Both the position numbers and the translations under genes were made by a program. Positions 13,520 to 24,515 of a stretch of DNA of 64,000 nucleotides are shown piece by piece. Within the stretch, counting starts at the first letter, position 1; each line of letters opens with the position of its first letter. Below the pieces are notes generated by a model, which made no database searches, was not told the DNA's origin, and saw nothing but the letters and a program-made list of their open reading frames with translations. Source of the DNA: Helicostylum pulchrum (taxonomy: Eukaryota; Mucoromycota; Mucoromycetes; Mucorales; Mucoraceae); the NCBI GenBank assembly GCA_025677825.1, contig JAIXMO010000020.1, forward strand, positions 186,001-250,000. The letters run 5' to 3'.

Positions 13520-14081
13520 TTAGATTTCGGCCAATTCACGGAGACGACGAACGGTGGAACGAACGGTGGCAGCAGCAGTGGTGGAGACAGTATAAGCACC
13601 GCCAGCCATGGTCTTCTTGCAACCCTTACACTTCCAGATACCAACGGCGGTACGCTTGACAGCATCCTTACCACAGAAAGTACAGGTGTACTTGGAATGT
13701 TGAGTAATTTCCATCTTCTTTACGGTCTTTCTGAGAGAGGCACCATAACGGGTACCGTATTTACCGGTGATTCCGACTATTTGAAAAGAAAAAAAAATTG
13801 TCAATAAACTGTTTTAAAACATAGCAAACTTCCAATTCCAAAACGTGAGAGTGAATAAAAAAAAATAAGAATAGATCATAAGTGTGTTGAAGAAATCGAA
13901 TGTCCAACGGGTCTGTATCATAATTATTTTTTTTTCTCCAAACTCGTATTGAAACTGTAAATGATTGTAAATTTTGTTGTACCTTTCTTTGTGCGCTTAG
14001 CCTAATTTTTTTAACGAAATACATGATGATTAGCATTTGATTTCATAGTAAATGGATGGATGGATGCATGTTACTTACCAT
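13520..14081 (-). CDS. RPL43: Large ribosomal subunit protein eL43 (L37a)
   Basis: Structural protein of the 60S subunit. Exons, minus strand: 14081-14079 (the ATG alone), 14001-13983, 13776-13520; 92 residues, the family length. The sequence begins [20 protein letters not shown] and contains the C4 zinc ribbon CTFCGKDA and CKGC, then [20 protein letters not shown]. Having the ATG alone in exon 1 is typical of fungal ribosomal protein genes, where a long first intron often carries regulatory sequence. The second intron is about 206 bp, long for this window. Confidence 0.97.
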
Positions 14082-15323
14082 ATTGAATAAGGATAATAAG
14101 AGGGGGAAATCATCTATTCGAACTTTAGCGATATTGAAATACTCTCTCAAAAAAAAAAAAAAAAAAAATTACATTGTCCGGCCCAACCTATTTTGGCGGT
14201 AAATTTTTTAACCTTTTCTTTAAAGCTGTCAAAAAGAATAGAGATAGAGAAATAGGGTAAAAAGCCTCGTAATAATCCCTTTATTTTCTCTCAGGCATTA
14301 TATACGTACCTTTCTCTTTCTTTATACCTTACAAGAGCTTCATAATAACAAAAAAAAAAGGAGTTTGGTTCACTATCTGTGACCATTATCTTTCATATTT
14401 TCAAGCTAAAACAAAATAAAAAGGGTCTAAAAAAACACATTCCATGTCAGTTGAGTCTACATAAATCCCTACAAGTCAAAATGTTTAAAAAATTTAACTA
14501 GTTGCTAGGTAAGTGTTAAAATTGAATCAGTTTCTATGGAAACATTAAAGTGGTTGCTAGAGAACGAAAAAAAAAAAGCAAGCTGCTTTAAAGATACAGC
14601 ACAGCTTCCTGTATTTATTTATTTTTTAAATATGTGAATAAATTCCAAATCGATTATTCTCTCTCGGGTAGATACGATCTAATTTGAGCAATTTGTTACA
14701 AGCAGCGCATGCATCGCGTAATTGGTAAAGTATTCAAACAGGGCAGTTTATTCATTCTGTTTGAACGAGTATATATGACCCATAAAAAGGACAAGCTTAG
14801 CCTCATACATATCCATCAATACAATCCTTTTACTTTTTCTTATAACATACTACAATTCTTCGAAAATAAAAAACACGGAATGAAATTCCGATTTTTTTTT
14901 TTAAGAGGTTTAACACTTGACTAACGTCCACGTTGACTGTTATATCCCCTTGAAGAGGGGATCTTGTAGGAACGCCTTAAGGGAGATGAAGCCACCGAAT
15001 GTAGTGAGGTAAGCGGCTAGTAAAAGGGTGCAATAAAGTAGCTAGACATATATTTAAAAATAAAGCAGTTATTTGAGAAGAAACAAGCTCAAGTTTCGCT
15101 CAAGTGTTCACAAGTTCATCCATCTTATCAAACCCGGCGCTACTGAAAAAAAAAGGTTATTCTTCGTATACGACACATATCAATATAAACCCTTTTACTG
15201 CTGAAAGACAACAACCTAACGTGACTTTGTTTACCTCAACTCACGACCCACACGCGTCTTAAAAATAATTACCACATCCGCGTTAAAACATATTTTTTTT
15301 TTTTCACTTTCATTTATTTTAAC
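14082..15323. other. Divergent intergenic region between RPL43 and CSM3
   Basis: About 1.2 kb, AT-rich. A less AT-rich island at 14930-15030 contains a small hairpin (14945-14961, TCCCCT stem, TGAAG loop). An A run at 14152-14168 lies upstream of RPL43. The open frame at 14709-14924 has no recognisable product. Confidence 0.5.
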
Positions 15324-16425
15324 ATGGAGTTTGACGATAGTATATTTACCAATTACGACTTTGACATAGCACCTGATACGTCTACACCTCAACCACCACC
15401 AACCCAAAGTACTGAACTAGCAACAACAATAGACAAAGACGATCCTCCTGCTAAAGTTAAAAAACTCAAGTTAGACGAAGCACTGTAAGATCTCCTTTTA
15501 AATAAAAAGACCCACTCTTTATTCACTTTTGTTTAAAAAAAAAATAGACTTCTGGAACCAAATGGTATTCCTTTACTTCAATCTCAAACCCGTTACTTAT
15601 ACTTTCAGGGAAAGAACCATGAAGCCGAGGATTTAAGGAAATTAATGACATATTATACGGCGTGGGCTAGTAACCTGTTCCCAAAGTACAACTTTACTGA
15701 TTTTTCTAAACGCGTGGGAACACATGCTTCGCATAGACGGGTGAGAGAGATGGTAAATGGATGGCAAGACGAGTACAAGGAGAAATTAAACGTAAGAAGA
15801 AATTTCGAAAATGAATTATCTGGAAAGACTGTTGATGGTACGATTTTAAACGTATACGTAAAGAGAGAGAGAGAGAAATAATAATTATAATATATTAGAT
15901 GATGATAATGATGTTAGAAGACGCGATGAATCTTCTGAAGATGATGATGATACGCCCTTGTATATTCCATTTGATGAAAATAGTAAACCAAAAGAAAAGA
16001 CTAGTAAAAAGACACCAAAGTATAAACCTCTCATTAAGCGAAGAATTGAATCTGACAATGAAGACGACAACGTAACAAAGCAACCTCGTACAATTACATT
16101 TTCTGATGATGATGATGAGGGAGAGACAAGTAAACCCAGTGCTAAATCAGGTCGTGAATATGCGTTAGCTATTATAGCCGAAAAGAGAAAAAAGAGAAAG
16201 ATGGCACAACAAAAGGCTCAACAACAAGAAGAAGAGGAGGAAGAGGAAGAAAAGGAAGTTGTACTTGAAAAGAAAAGGGGCCCAATGAAAAGTGTTGATG
16301 ATATGATGGAGGAATATTATGGTGAAGAGACCCAGTTGGCATTAGATGATAACGAACTTTCAAGTTTACAAATCACGTCTCATCAACAACAAAGTACAGA
16401 AGATATTGAAATGGAAGATATTTAG
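15324..16425 (+). CDS. CSM3: Csm3/Swi3/TIPIN replication fork protection protein
   Basis: Partner of Tof1/Timeless in the fork protection complex. Exons: 15324-15484, 15548-15837, 15899-16425; 325 residues. The conserved Swi3 domain spans about residues 54-140: LLEPNGIPLL, then FQGKNHEAEDLRKLM, then YTAWASNLFPKYNFTDF. The rest is acidic or lysine-rich with poly-D, poly-E and KRKKRK stretches and a nuclear localisation look. The second intron contains a run of AG repeats. A further possible donor inside exon 2 (near 15791) was rejected because the longer exon keeps frame into exon 3. Confidence 0.88.
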
Positions 16426-16559
16426 AAATTCACACATATATATAAAAAAAAAGTATACCATGTAATTACAAAAAAAAAAAAAAAAAAAAAGAGAGAAATA
16501 AAGCAAAATATGTAATGTGTGTGTTGTATGTGGTATGTCGGCGACTTCTATCTGTTTTT

Positions 16560-18757
16560 TTACATGACAGTTACTTCTCGTAATGTTTCGTTATTATTCA
16601 AATCCTCTCCATCATCTACCGCAATGATTTTATCACCTAAATGTCTTTGATCCTTTCCTAAATAAATAGCCTTTTTCTCGTTTCCGACTACTTTACTGTT
16701 GATAATCACTTGTTTTACGCAAGAAGAAGGGGTTTCATACATGGGATCTAACAATAAGTTTTCCTATTTTTTTAAAAAAAAGAAATTAATAATGCACACA
16801 ACAAAATAGAGGAAACAAACTTACCATAATACGACGTAATCCTCTTGCACCTGTCTTCTTTTCCAAAGCCAATTCAGCTATTTTTCTTAACGCAGCTTTA
16901 CTAAACCTTAAATCAACCTATAGTAACATGTATATAAATATTTTTGTGTGTGGATAAACAAATAAATTGTACCTGACTCAATTGGAATAAGCCTTGATAT
17001 TGTTTCAAAAGAGAGTTTTTAGGCTCTGTTAAAACTCGGACTAAATCATCAACTGATAGATTGTTTACAGAAGAAATAACAGGTAATCTTCCAACAAACT
17101 CTGGAATTAAACCGTATTTTACTAAATCTACATATAAAATGTAAGTTTCTCTCTCTCCCCCAAAGTAAAATGTATTTTTTTTTTTTACCTGCAGGTTCTG
17201 TTAAACTTAGTGGATTATAAACTTCGTTTTTAATACCATTATTTGAAGGTAATTCCATTTTATCATCTTCCGTCGACCGAATTAATGCATTAAACCCAAT
17301 TGACTATAAAACACCCCCAGTTATGAATACAAAGGTTTTTACCAATTACAAAAACTTTAACTTACACCTTTTGCCATTCTATCTTGAATAGTTCTATCTA
17401 ATCCAACAAAGGCACCGCTCAAGATAAACAAAATGTTACTGGTATCAACTGCATAAGTCTCTCCTTTTCCACCTGTATTGCCACCTGCTTGCCCGTTTCC
17501 AATAGAACTACCCGGCATACCGTTTCTTTTATTATTTTGTTGGCCATTACCACCCGACTTGTCTGTTACATTAATAATTGTACCTTCCAACATACGTAAT
17601 AAAGACTTTATAAAAAAAAACCATTAGCTTCTTTTTTGGTATAACCCAAATTTAAAACGTACCTGCTGAACACCTTCACCTGATACATCTCTTGACGCTG
17701 ACATTGAATCCGATCGTCTTGAAATTTTATCAATTTCATCAATAAACACAATACCTGTTTCTGCCTTCTTTACATCGTAATCACATGCCTACATTTTAAA
17801 ACGTATAAATACATGGTATACTCAAGATACTAATAAAAAAAAAAGTACCTGGAGTAAACGTTGAATGACAAGCTCAACATCTTCACCAACATACCCCGCT
17901 TGAGTAAACGGGGTTGCATCCGACATAGAAAAAGGTACCTGTAATACTTGAGCTAATGTACGTGCTAACAAAGTTTTTCCGGACCCTGTGGGACCAATCA
18001 ACATGACATTACTTTTATCATATACCGTGCCATCATCAACGACTTTCGTAGTAGGCTGAGCCTTCTTTTTATCTCCAGCTGCTCCAGCTGCTACTTTGCT
18101 ACTACTACTACGAGGAGATGTACTGGATGATGTGGTACTAGGTGGATTTTCCCAATTACGGCGTTGGGACCCTAAAAATGCAATCAATAAAATATATTTT
18201 ATGCGTTTGCAATTTACATACATTTGTCATAAGAAGGCATTCTTTCGGCAGGTACTAAATCAGGTCCTACACTTTGAATTGGAGTGTTTGTAGTATAATA
18301 CTCGCTAGGTAAAGCAGGATGATGATGCTCAGCATGAGGTTTACTATCATTATAATTATCAATATTTTCACTCTCTTGCTGCTGCAACTCATGCTGGTAT
18401 ATCAAGTTGGAACGTACACGATTATAATGGTTAAAAACCGCTACCGCCAAAGTCTTTTTCGCTGTATCTTGACCAATAACATAATCATTCAAGTGCTTAA
18501 CAATCTGCAAATATATGTATTAGAGCAGTAATAATGAATTTATCGTCAAATTATATACTTACAGTTCGAGGGTCAGATACCTTTGTCGATTCAAGATGGC
18601 TTAACAACTCATCGAGTGGGTTAGTAGGAACATGATGAGTACCTTCCGTATACTCCGTATTATAGCTACGACGTAACAAAAAAGTATTCACTGGTTTTGT
18701 ACCAAGCAAGTTAACTTTACTATATAACCGAACAAAGTTTTTAGAGTGTCTATACAT
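16560..18757 (-). CDS. CLPX: Mitochondrial ClpX AAA+ unfoldase
   Basis: Hexameric unfoldase of the mitochondrial matrix. Exons, minus strand: 18757-18563, 18504-18222, 18171-17849, 17788-17663, 17605-17366, 17303-17189, 17127-16973, 16917-16825, 16763-16560; 577 residues. The first 50 residues are basic with no zinc-binding domain and read as a targeting peptide. [19 protein letters not shown] is the ClpX N-motif. Walker A is GPTGSGKT, the pore loop GYVGED, and Walker B FIDEIDK. Next come GAFVGLD, then IGF at about 391-393, then [12 protein letters not shown] and the sensor 2 motif TGARGLRRI. Two low-complexity inserts (His/Pro-rich around 110-150; Gly/Asn-rich around 330-360) enlarge it compared with bacterial ClpX. 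The IGF tripeptide sits where bacterial ClpX docks ClpP, so a ClpP partner is expected (inference). Confidence 0.95.
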
Positions 18758-18877
18758 GAAGGGAAAAAATAAATATATATTTGTATATAAAAAAGGGGGC
18801 AAAAAAGACCGTTTAAGAGTTTATAATGTATTTTTTTTTTAAAGCATGATTGGAAATATTTTAAAACCCCCCCTTTT

Positions 18878-20040
18878 TTAACGAGTGATTGGTGAGTTGG
18901 ATATATCACGCACCTTTAATCTAATTTGAGCTACAAACGTTAACTTTTCCAACATCTTTCTTAAAGCACCTTCTTTGCCTTTATGAAATTCGTCTAACCA
19001 GTCAGGGCCATACAGTTCTTCTGCTGCAATGATGATATCCTGACAAGATTTAGGCGGTTGATCCAACATTGCTTCTTCTTCATCATAGGTAGCTGCCGCA
19101 AACACAGCTAACGCAGGGTTATAATCACCATTCGGATCGAGGTAGTGACGAAGGTACGTATCTGAGCAGTGATTGTACTGATATGTAATCAGGGCCAACA
19201 AGGCTAAAGTAGATTGCCTTTTAATTCCATCATTATTTTCCATTGTTAATACAGTTTGTAAATCTTCTAATCCCGCTTCAAGTAACTTGTTTGCTTCCTC
19301 ATCATCTTCATCTTCTTCTTCTAAACTTGAATCCGTATCACTTTGATTTATGATGTTGTTGTTGTCGTCATCATTATTATGATGCAGCAAGGTAGGTATT
19401 CGTACTCTTCTTCTTATAGGTCTCCTTGAATGAAATCGATTAGAATTGTTACTGTTGTGAAATACTCTATAAATGGCATTGATTTGTCGAAGAATTCTGA
19501 TGATAGCAGCTAAATCTTCTAATATTTCACTATTAGTTCGAATAGCCAATCTATAAATATCAACTCGTGATCTTGTAAACGATTCTGTGATGGTTGTATT
19601 ATCATCATCATCTTGTTCTCCCTCCTCTTCTTCTTCTTCTTCTATATCACTTTGATTTATTGATTGATTTATATCTTCATCTGTTGTATTATCATCAATA
19701 ATACTACTATCACTACTATTTTGATCACTACTATTATTACTACTACTACTACTACTACTACTGCTTGCGGTGCTACCATTATCACTTCGAACCGCTATTT
19801 CAAACTCTCTGTGTCTACGACGTTGAAATAACGGTATAACTGCTTCTGTATCATCATGTCTTGATTCAAAGTCTTGATAATCGAAATTATATCTACTAAA
19901 AGTTCTTGGTAGAGTTCTTCTACTTATCTACAAGTTTTTTGTCCTTTTTTTTTTAATATGCAACTCTCTTCTCTGTTATAAACTTGTCTTACGTTACTAC
20001 GTTCATTGTTCTCTCTTTGAAATGAGTAAATCAAAGGCAT
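18878..20040 (-). CDS. Acidic protein of unknown function
   Basis: Not recognised. Exons, minus strand: 20040-19993 (MPLIYSFQRENNERSN) and 19927-18878; 365 residues. Visible features: an Arg-rich N-terminal third, a Ser run followed by Asp/Glu-rich segments (about residues 60-130), a second acidic stretch near 200-225 and a helical C-terminal domain. The C-terminal domain includes LALLALITYQYNHCSDTYL and the Cys/Trp-containing segment around SCQDIIIAAEELYGPDWLDE. No membrane segment or signal peptide is seen. It lies between ClpX and Gar1, all on the minus strand, without evident functional link. The two-exon model rests on a clean GTAAGA donor and continuous frame; the real start could differ. 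Confidence 0.6.
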
Positions 20041-20249
20041 CTTGTATTTTAAGATTTTGAAACGAAAAAAATAAAAAAAGAGAGAGATAAAAAGGGGGGC
20101 AGAGAGGTGTGGAGAGGGAAATTTTTATGTTGTATTTTTTTTTTCTTTTTTTTTATTTACACATTGAGAAAAAAAAAAAAAAGGTGTACTTTTTTTGTGA
20201 GAAGGGGTAATTGTTTCTATTATGTTTTTGCATAAAAATCGTATTTAGT

Positions 20250-21150
20250 TTAGAAACTACGACCACCACCGTATCCACCACGTCCTCCACGGTCTCCACC
20301 ACCGAATCCTCCACGGCCTCCACGGTCACCACCGAATCCACCGCGTCCTCCACGGTCTCCACCAAAACCGCCACGTCCTCCACCGCGACCTCCACGATCA
20401 CCGCCGAAACCACCACGGCCTCCACCGCGACCTCCACGATCACCGCCGAAACCACCACGAGAACCACCACGGGGAGCACCACGTCCTCCACCACGGCCAC
20501 CACGACCTTGTTGACCAGTTGCTTTACCGACTACACTCGCAAAAAAATTAATATCTTATTTGTTTATGCATTAATTTTAAAATAGTATTTACCTTTGCCA
20601 ACAACCTTGGGCTTGGGTAAGAAACGCTCAAGAGGAAGAAGCTTATCTGTACCAATATAGACCTTATCGTCGGCCTTGAAAGACTTTGCGATCATACCTT
20701 CTTGCATCTTGACAGTGAAATAAACTTCATTGACAGGTCCTAAAATCTCATCGACCTTACCGATCTGAGACTTGTTTTCGAGGAAAATGGGAGCGTTGAA
20801 ATAAGGAACCTTGGGGTTGATTGATTTACAGACCATTTCTCCTTCACAAGCATGAACAAAAGATCCCATGGCTTAAAAAGAACGTTAGTTTTTATTTTCT
20901 TTCTCTCGGGTGTTGCTGAATCGGATAAAACTTACCAACTACTTCAGCGGGAGGTCCTTGGTTGAATCCTCCACCACCGAATCCACCACGTCCACCACCA
21001 CGACCTGTCAAAAAAAAAATAAAAAAATATGAGTATTGAAAGCTTTTGTAGTGTTGTTGTTTTGTTGATTTATATACCTCCTCTGAATCCTCCACCGCCA
21101 CCACGTCCACCTCCACGTCCACCGCGTTCGCCGAATCCACCTTTACCCAT
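20250..21150 (-). CDS. GAR1: H/ACA snoRNP subunit Gar1
   Basis: Core protein of H/ACA particles that pseudouridylate rRNA in the nucleolus. Exons, minus strand: 21150-21078, 21004-20936, 20871-20593, 20530-20250; 233 residues. An N-terminal Gly-Arg-rich arm (residues 1-40) leads into the conserved core: [15 protein letters not shown], then [21 protein letters not shown], then [11 protein letters not shown] and [20 protein letters not shown]. The C-terminal arm (about 90 residues) is almost pure [12 protein letters not shown] repeats, methylarginine substrate type. The repeats are internally near-identical (20265-20500), a sign of slippage expansion. Zero-ambiguity frame through four exons. 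Confidence 0.95.
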
Positions 21151-22094
21151 TTTTGTATATAGAAATTAAGTTTATAAAGTGGGAAATGTGAAAGATAAAA
21201 TTTTTTGTAGTCATAAATTCTCCCCGGCTGGCTTATGAGCTTTTTTTTTTTTTTTCTCCAATGAGGCTTGGGATGGATTACGTGACTGTACTTCCTGCAA
21301 AAAAAAGAGGAAAAGGTAAAAAGGGAAACTTGTCGTTATTGGTTATAAGTCTTTAGTGCTGTGAAAAGAGCGAATGATGTTTTTGTTTCCGTATAAAGCT
21401 ACTACATACACCTTGAGGAGTAATTACTTTAGTAACGGAAGTCTTTTTTTTTTTTTGCTCCGGATATTAAAGAGTGGCATACTTTGTATGTAAAAAAAAA
21501 TACTAAGTTCGAATGGTCTTCAAGATTGGTCTGTGCTTCGTTATACAAAGGATTGAGAAACCTTTCAAATAAAATTGGCATAACTTGAATTGGTATTCAC
21601 TTTACCTTTTTTAGCAGGTTTTTATTCTATCTGAAACTCCATTTTCAAAAGGCTTTCTTTTTTCTAACGGGAGTAAATCAAGTCTCAACTATTGAGGAAC
21701 TTTTTTGTTTTTGCAGTACCGTTTACCAGTTATTTGAATTGGTTAAAGTGTAAATGTTTACGTTCTCTCCTGGGTAAATTGATTTAAGGTTACACCAGGT
21801 GTTAAAACTTGCAACAAGATGTGCATAGAGTACTTTTTTTTTCTCCGGGACAGAAAACTAGTACCGCCGATAAAAATTACGCAGAGTACTATCTAAAACC
21901 TCGTTTAACAGTAGTTTCATTACTGCTTGGGGAAAAAAACAAACTTGAGCGTGTGGCGAATCACATGAAAAATAGTACAATGCGCAAAAATGTTACAAAA
22001 AAGGGAGAAAGGGAACACACAAAAAACCATATAAAACTACCCTTTTTTCTAAAAAAATGTTCTTTCTCTTTTCTTTTTTTTTAAAAAGAAAAAA
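21151..22094. other. Divergent intergenic region between GAR1 and TPD3
   Basis: 944 bp, T-rich. Bears both promoters. The open frame at 21809-22084 ends in a Lys/Phe-rich A/T tract and is not credible. No RNA gene seen. Confidence 0.55.
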
Positions 22095-24333
22095 ATGGAT
22101 ATTGAATATATGGACGAAGACGTTTTTGTTCCTCGCTTGGAAAACGCTGCGTTTACCTTAATAAGCGAGTTGAAAAGTGAACAAGTTTCTCAGCGATTGC
22201 ATGCTTTAAATAAAATAAGTTTCATTGCGAATGCACTCGGTGCAGAAGGAACAAGAACGAAACTTGTGCCTTACTTGTCAGGTAATACACACACATTTTA
22301 ATTTTTTAGGTAATTTATTTTTATTAAAGTAAAAAAATTGAATAGAAATGAAAAACGACGAGGAAAGCGTATTATTACTGTTGGCAGAACAGTTGATAAA
22401 GCTAGTAGAACAAGTAGGAGGTTCAAGTTATGTTCATGTATTGTTGTCACCGTTAGAAGATATTGCCTCGTCAAAAGAATGTTCCGTTAGAGACAAAGTA
22501 AAATATACACATAATTTAAAAAAAACTCCTCTCCCCCTAACAATATATTTAAAAAAAAGGTAGTGGAATCAATGAGCGTAATTATCCAGTTACTTTCTAA
22601 AACCCAGTTAATGGATCATGTATACCCTTTGTTAGCCCGACTTGGCCGTTCAGAACTGTTTACCTGTCGATATTCCGCCGCAGGAATAATTCCAATATTG
22701 TACGCATTATCGGACCAAATTCAACGAACCGAATTAAAAATGTAACCTGCAAAACAAAGAAACCAAAAAAAAATTACTGCGCAACTTAACTCATATTTTA
22801 TGTAGATTATTTACCGATTTAGTTAACGATTCTGACGAAATAGTTCGAAGTGCCACATTAAAAAATTTACCAGTGAGTGTTTACCGTATAAAAAAAGAAC
22901 TACGTTAAATTTTAACAAGAAAAGATATTATAATAGAAACTCTTTCATGAATTGGAACCAGACCAGTTATTAACAGAAGGATATGCAGGGCTAGAAAGAC
23001 TTTCAACAGACGATAAAAGCTATGTCCGCGTATTTACGTCAGACGCCTTGATTACATTATCACAATTGATAAACGATGAACAAAAGCAGAAATATGTGCT
23101 TCCGATACTGCACAAGTTATCAGTAGACACTTGTTGGAGAGTTAGATATGTACTTGCTCATAAATATACCAGTCTGCTCGACTTGGTCAAGGACCAAGCC
23201 GTAAAAGATCAATTCATTATACCCTTTCAAAAACTTATGACAGATACCGAAGGTGAAGTACGCGACTCCACTATTTTTCAGTTGGTTAAGCTTTCAAGCT
23301 GTTTAAACCAAGAACAAATTATACAATATATCGTTCCATTCCTTGAGTCCTTTGTAAATAACGAGGATAAAGAGACCAGAGACGCTATATCAACTGAAAT
23401 AATTGGCATATCTGCCTTGATAGGAAATGAAGGGTAACAAAAAAAAAGACAACGATCGACAGAATATGCAATTTTTAATTTACCCCTTTCTACTCCTTAG
23501 AACAACACACTGTCTCCTGCCTTTATTTTTAAAATTGTTACTTGACCAAGATCCACAAGTAAAATTAAACATGATATCTAACTTGGATGTAATCGTTCAA
23601 GGTAATAGCCAAAAAAAAAACCACTACTTACAAAAAATCTAATGATTTATTTAGCCTTTGGTTCAAACAACTTGTCACAGCATATAATTCCAGCCATTTC
23701 CAGTTTATCAAAAGATAAGGACTGGCGTACAAGATTAACAATGATTGAATTAACCTCATTTATCACTGACCTTATGGGCAAAAAATTCTTTCATCAGCAA
23801 CTCTGGAATATGTATATAGCCTGGTTAAACGATCCTGTGTTTTCTATTCGTAAAGCAGCGAGTATAAACCTAAAGAGTTTAACTGGGCTTTTAGGTCCAA
23901 AATTTGTAAAACAGACACTTTTAGATTGTTTAATTGAAATGTCTGTACAGGACCATCACAAGACCAGAATTACTGCTTTATTTGCTTTAACCGTAAGTAC
24001 AGTAACAAACAAACAAAACAAAAAAAGAGAAAAACGTACTTACTAAAAATGCTTCAAAAAAAGTCTATTGCAGAGGTTTTATCGGCCCAAGATACCATTG
24101 AATGTATACTCCCTACTCTTCTTACGCTAGCAAAAGACGCAGTTCCAAATATTCGGTTCAATGTCGCTAAATCATTAGAGACATTGACAGGCCAACTTAA
24201 GAAGACACCGATTTACAAAACCAAGGTCAAGCCCGTCTTAGAGAGCCTGGCAAAAGATGAAGATCACGATGTTTTGTTCTTTGCGAAACGAGCTATTGAA
24301 CACGGCGAATCCTTTACAAGACCAAATCTCTAA
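22095..24333 (+). CDS. TPD3: PP2A 65-kDa scaffold (A) subunit
   Basis: All-HEAT scaffold that joins PP2A catalytic and regulatory subunits. Exons: 22095-22281, 22346-22497, 22560-22741, 22806-22872, 22937-23433, 23501-23601, 23655-23992, 24076-24333; 593 residues against about 589 in animals. HEAT repeats run the whole length. Family-specific segments are clear: CSVRDKVVESM, LSVDTCWRVRYVLAHKY, DTEGEVRDSTIFQL, KDKDWRTRLTMIE and DPVFSIRKAASINLK. Two introns end in unusual purine-rich acceptors: the one before 22560 reads AAAAAAAAG, and exon 8 opens after GCAGAG. They were chosen because they alone keep frame and the HEAT pattern. Confidence 0.96.
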
Positions 24334-24515
24334 AAGTGAACCCGCCCCAAAACAAACATTTTACTAAAAAAGTTAATTTCTATAAACGGAGATGTTATTG
24401 TTTATTTTAACAAGTAATAAATAATAAAAAAAAGCATAATGAAATTACAAACACTTTTTTTCTCTTCTTTTTTTCTTCTTTTATAATTTTATTTTTTATA
24501 TATACTTAACTTATT

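Noticed and set aside
14945..14961. Small hairpin that could be a terminator or RNA element
   Set aside because: Only six base pairs, no conserved context; reported only as part of the intergenic description.
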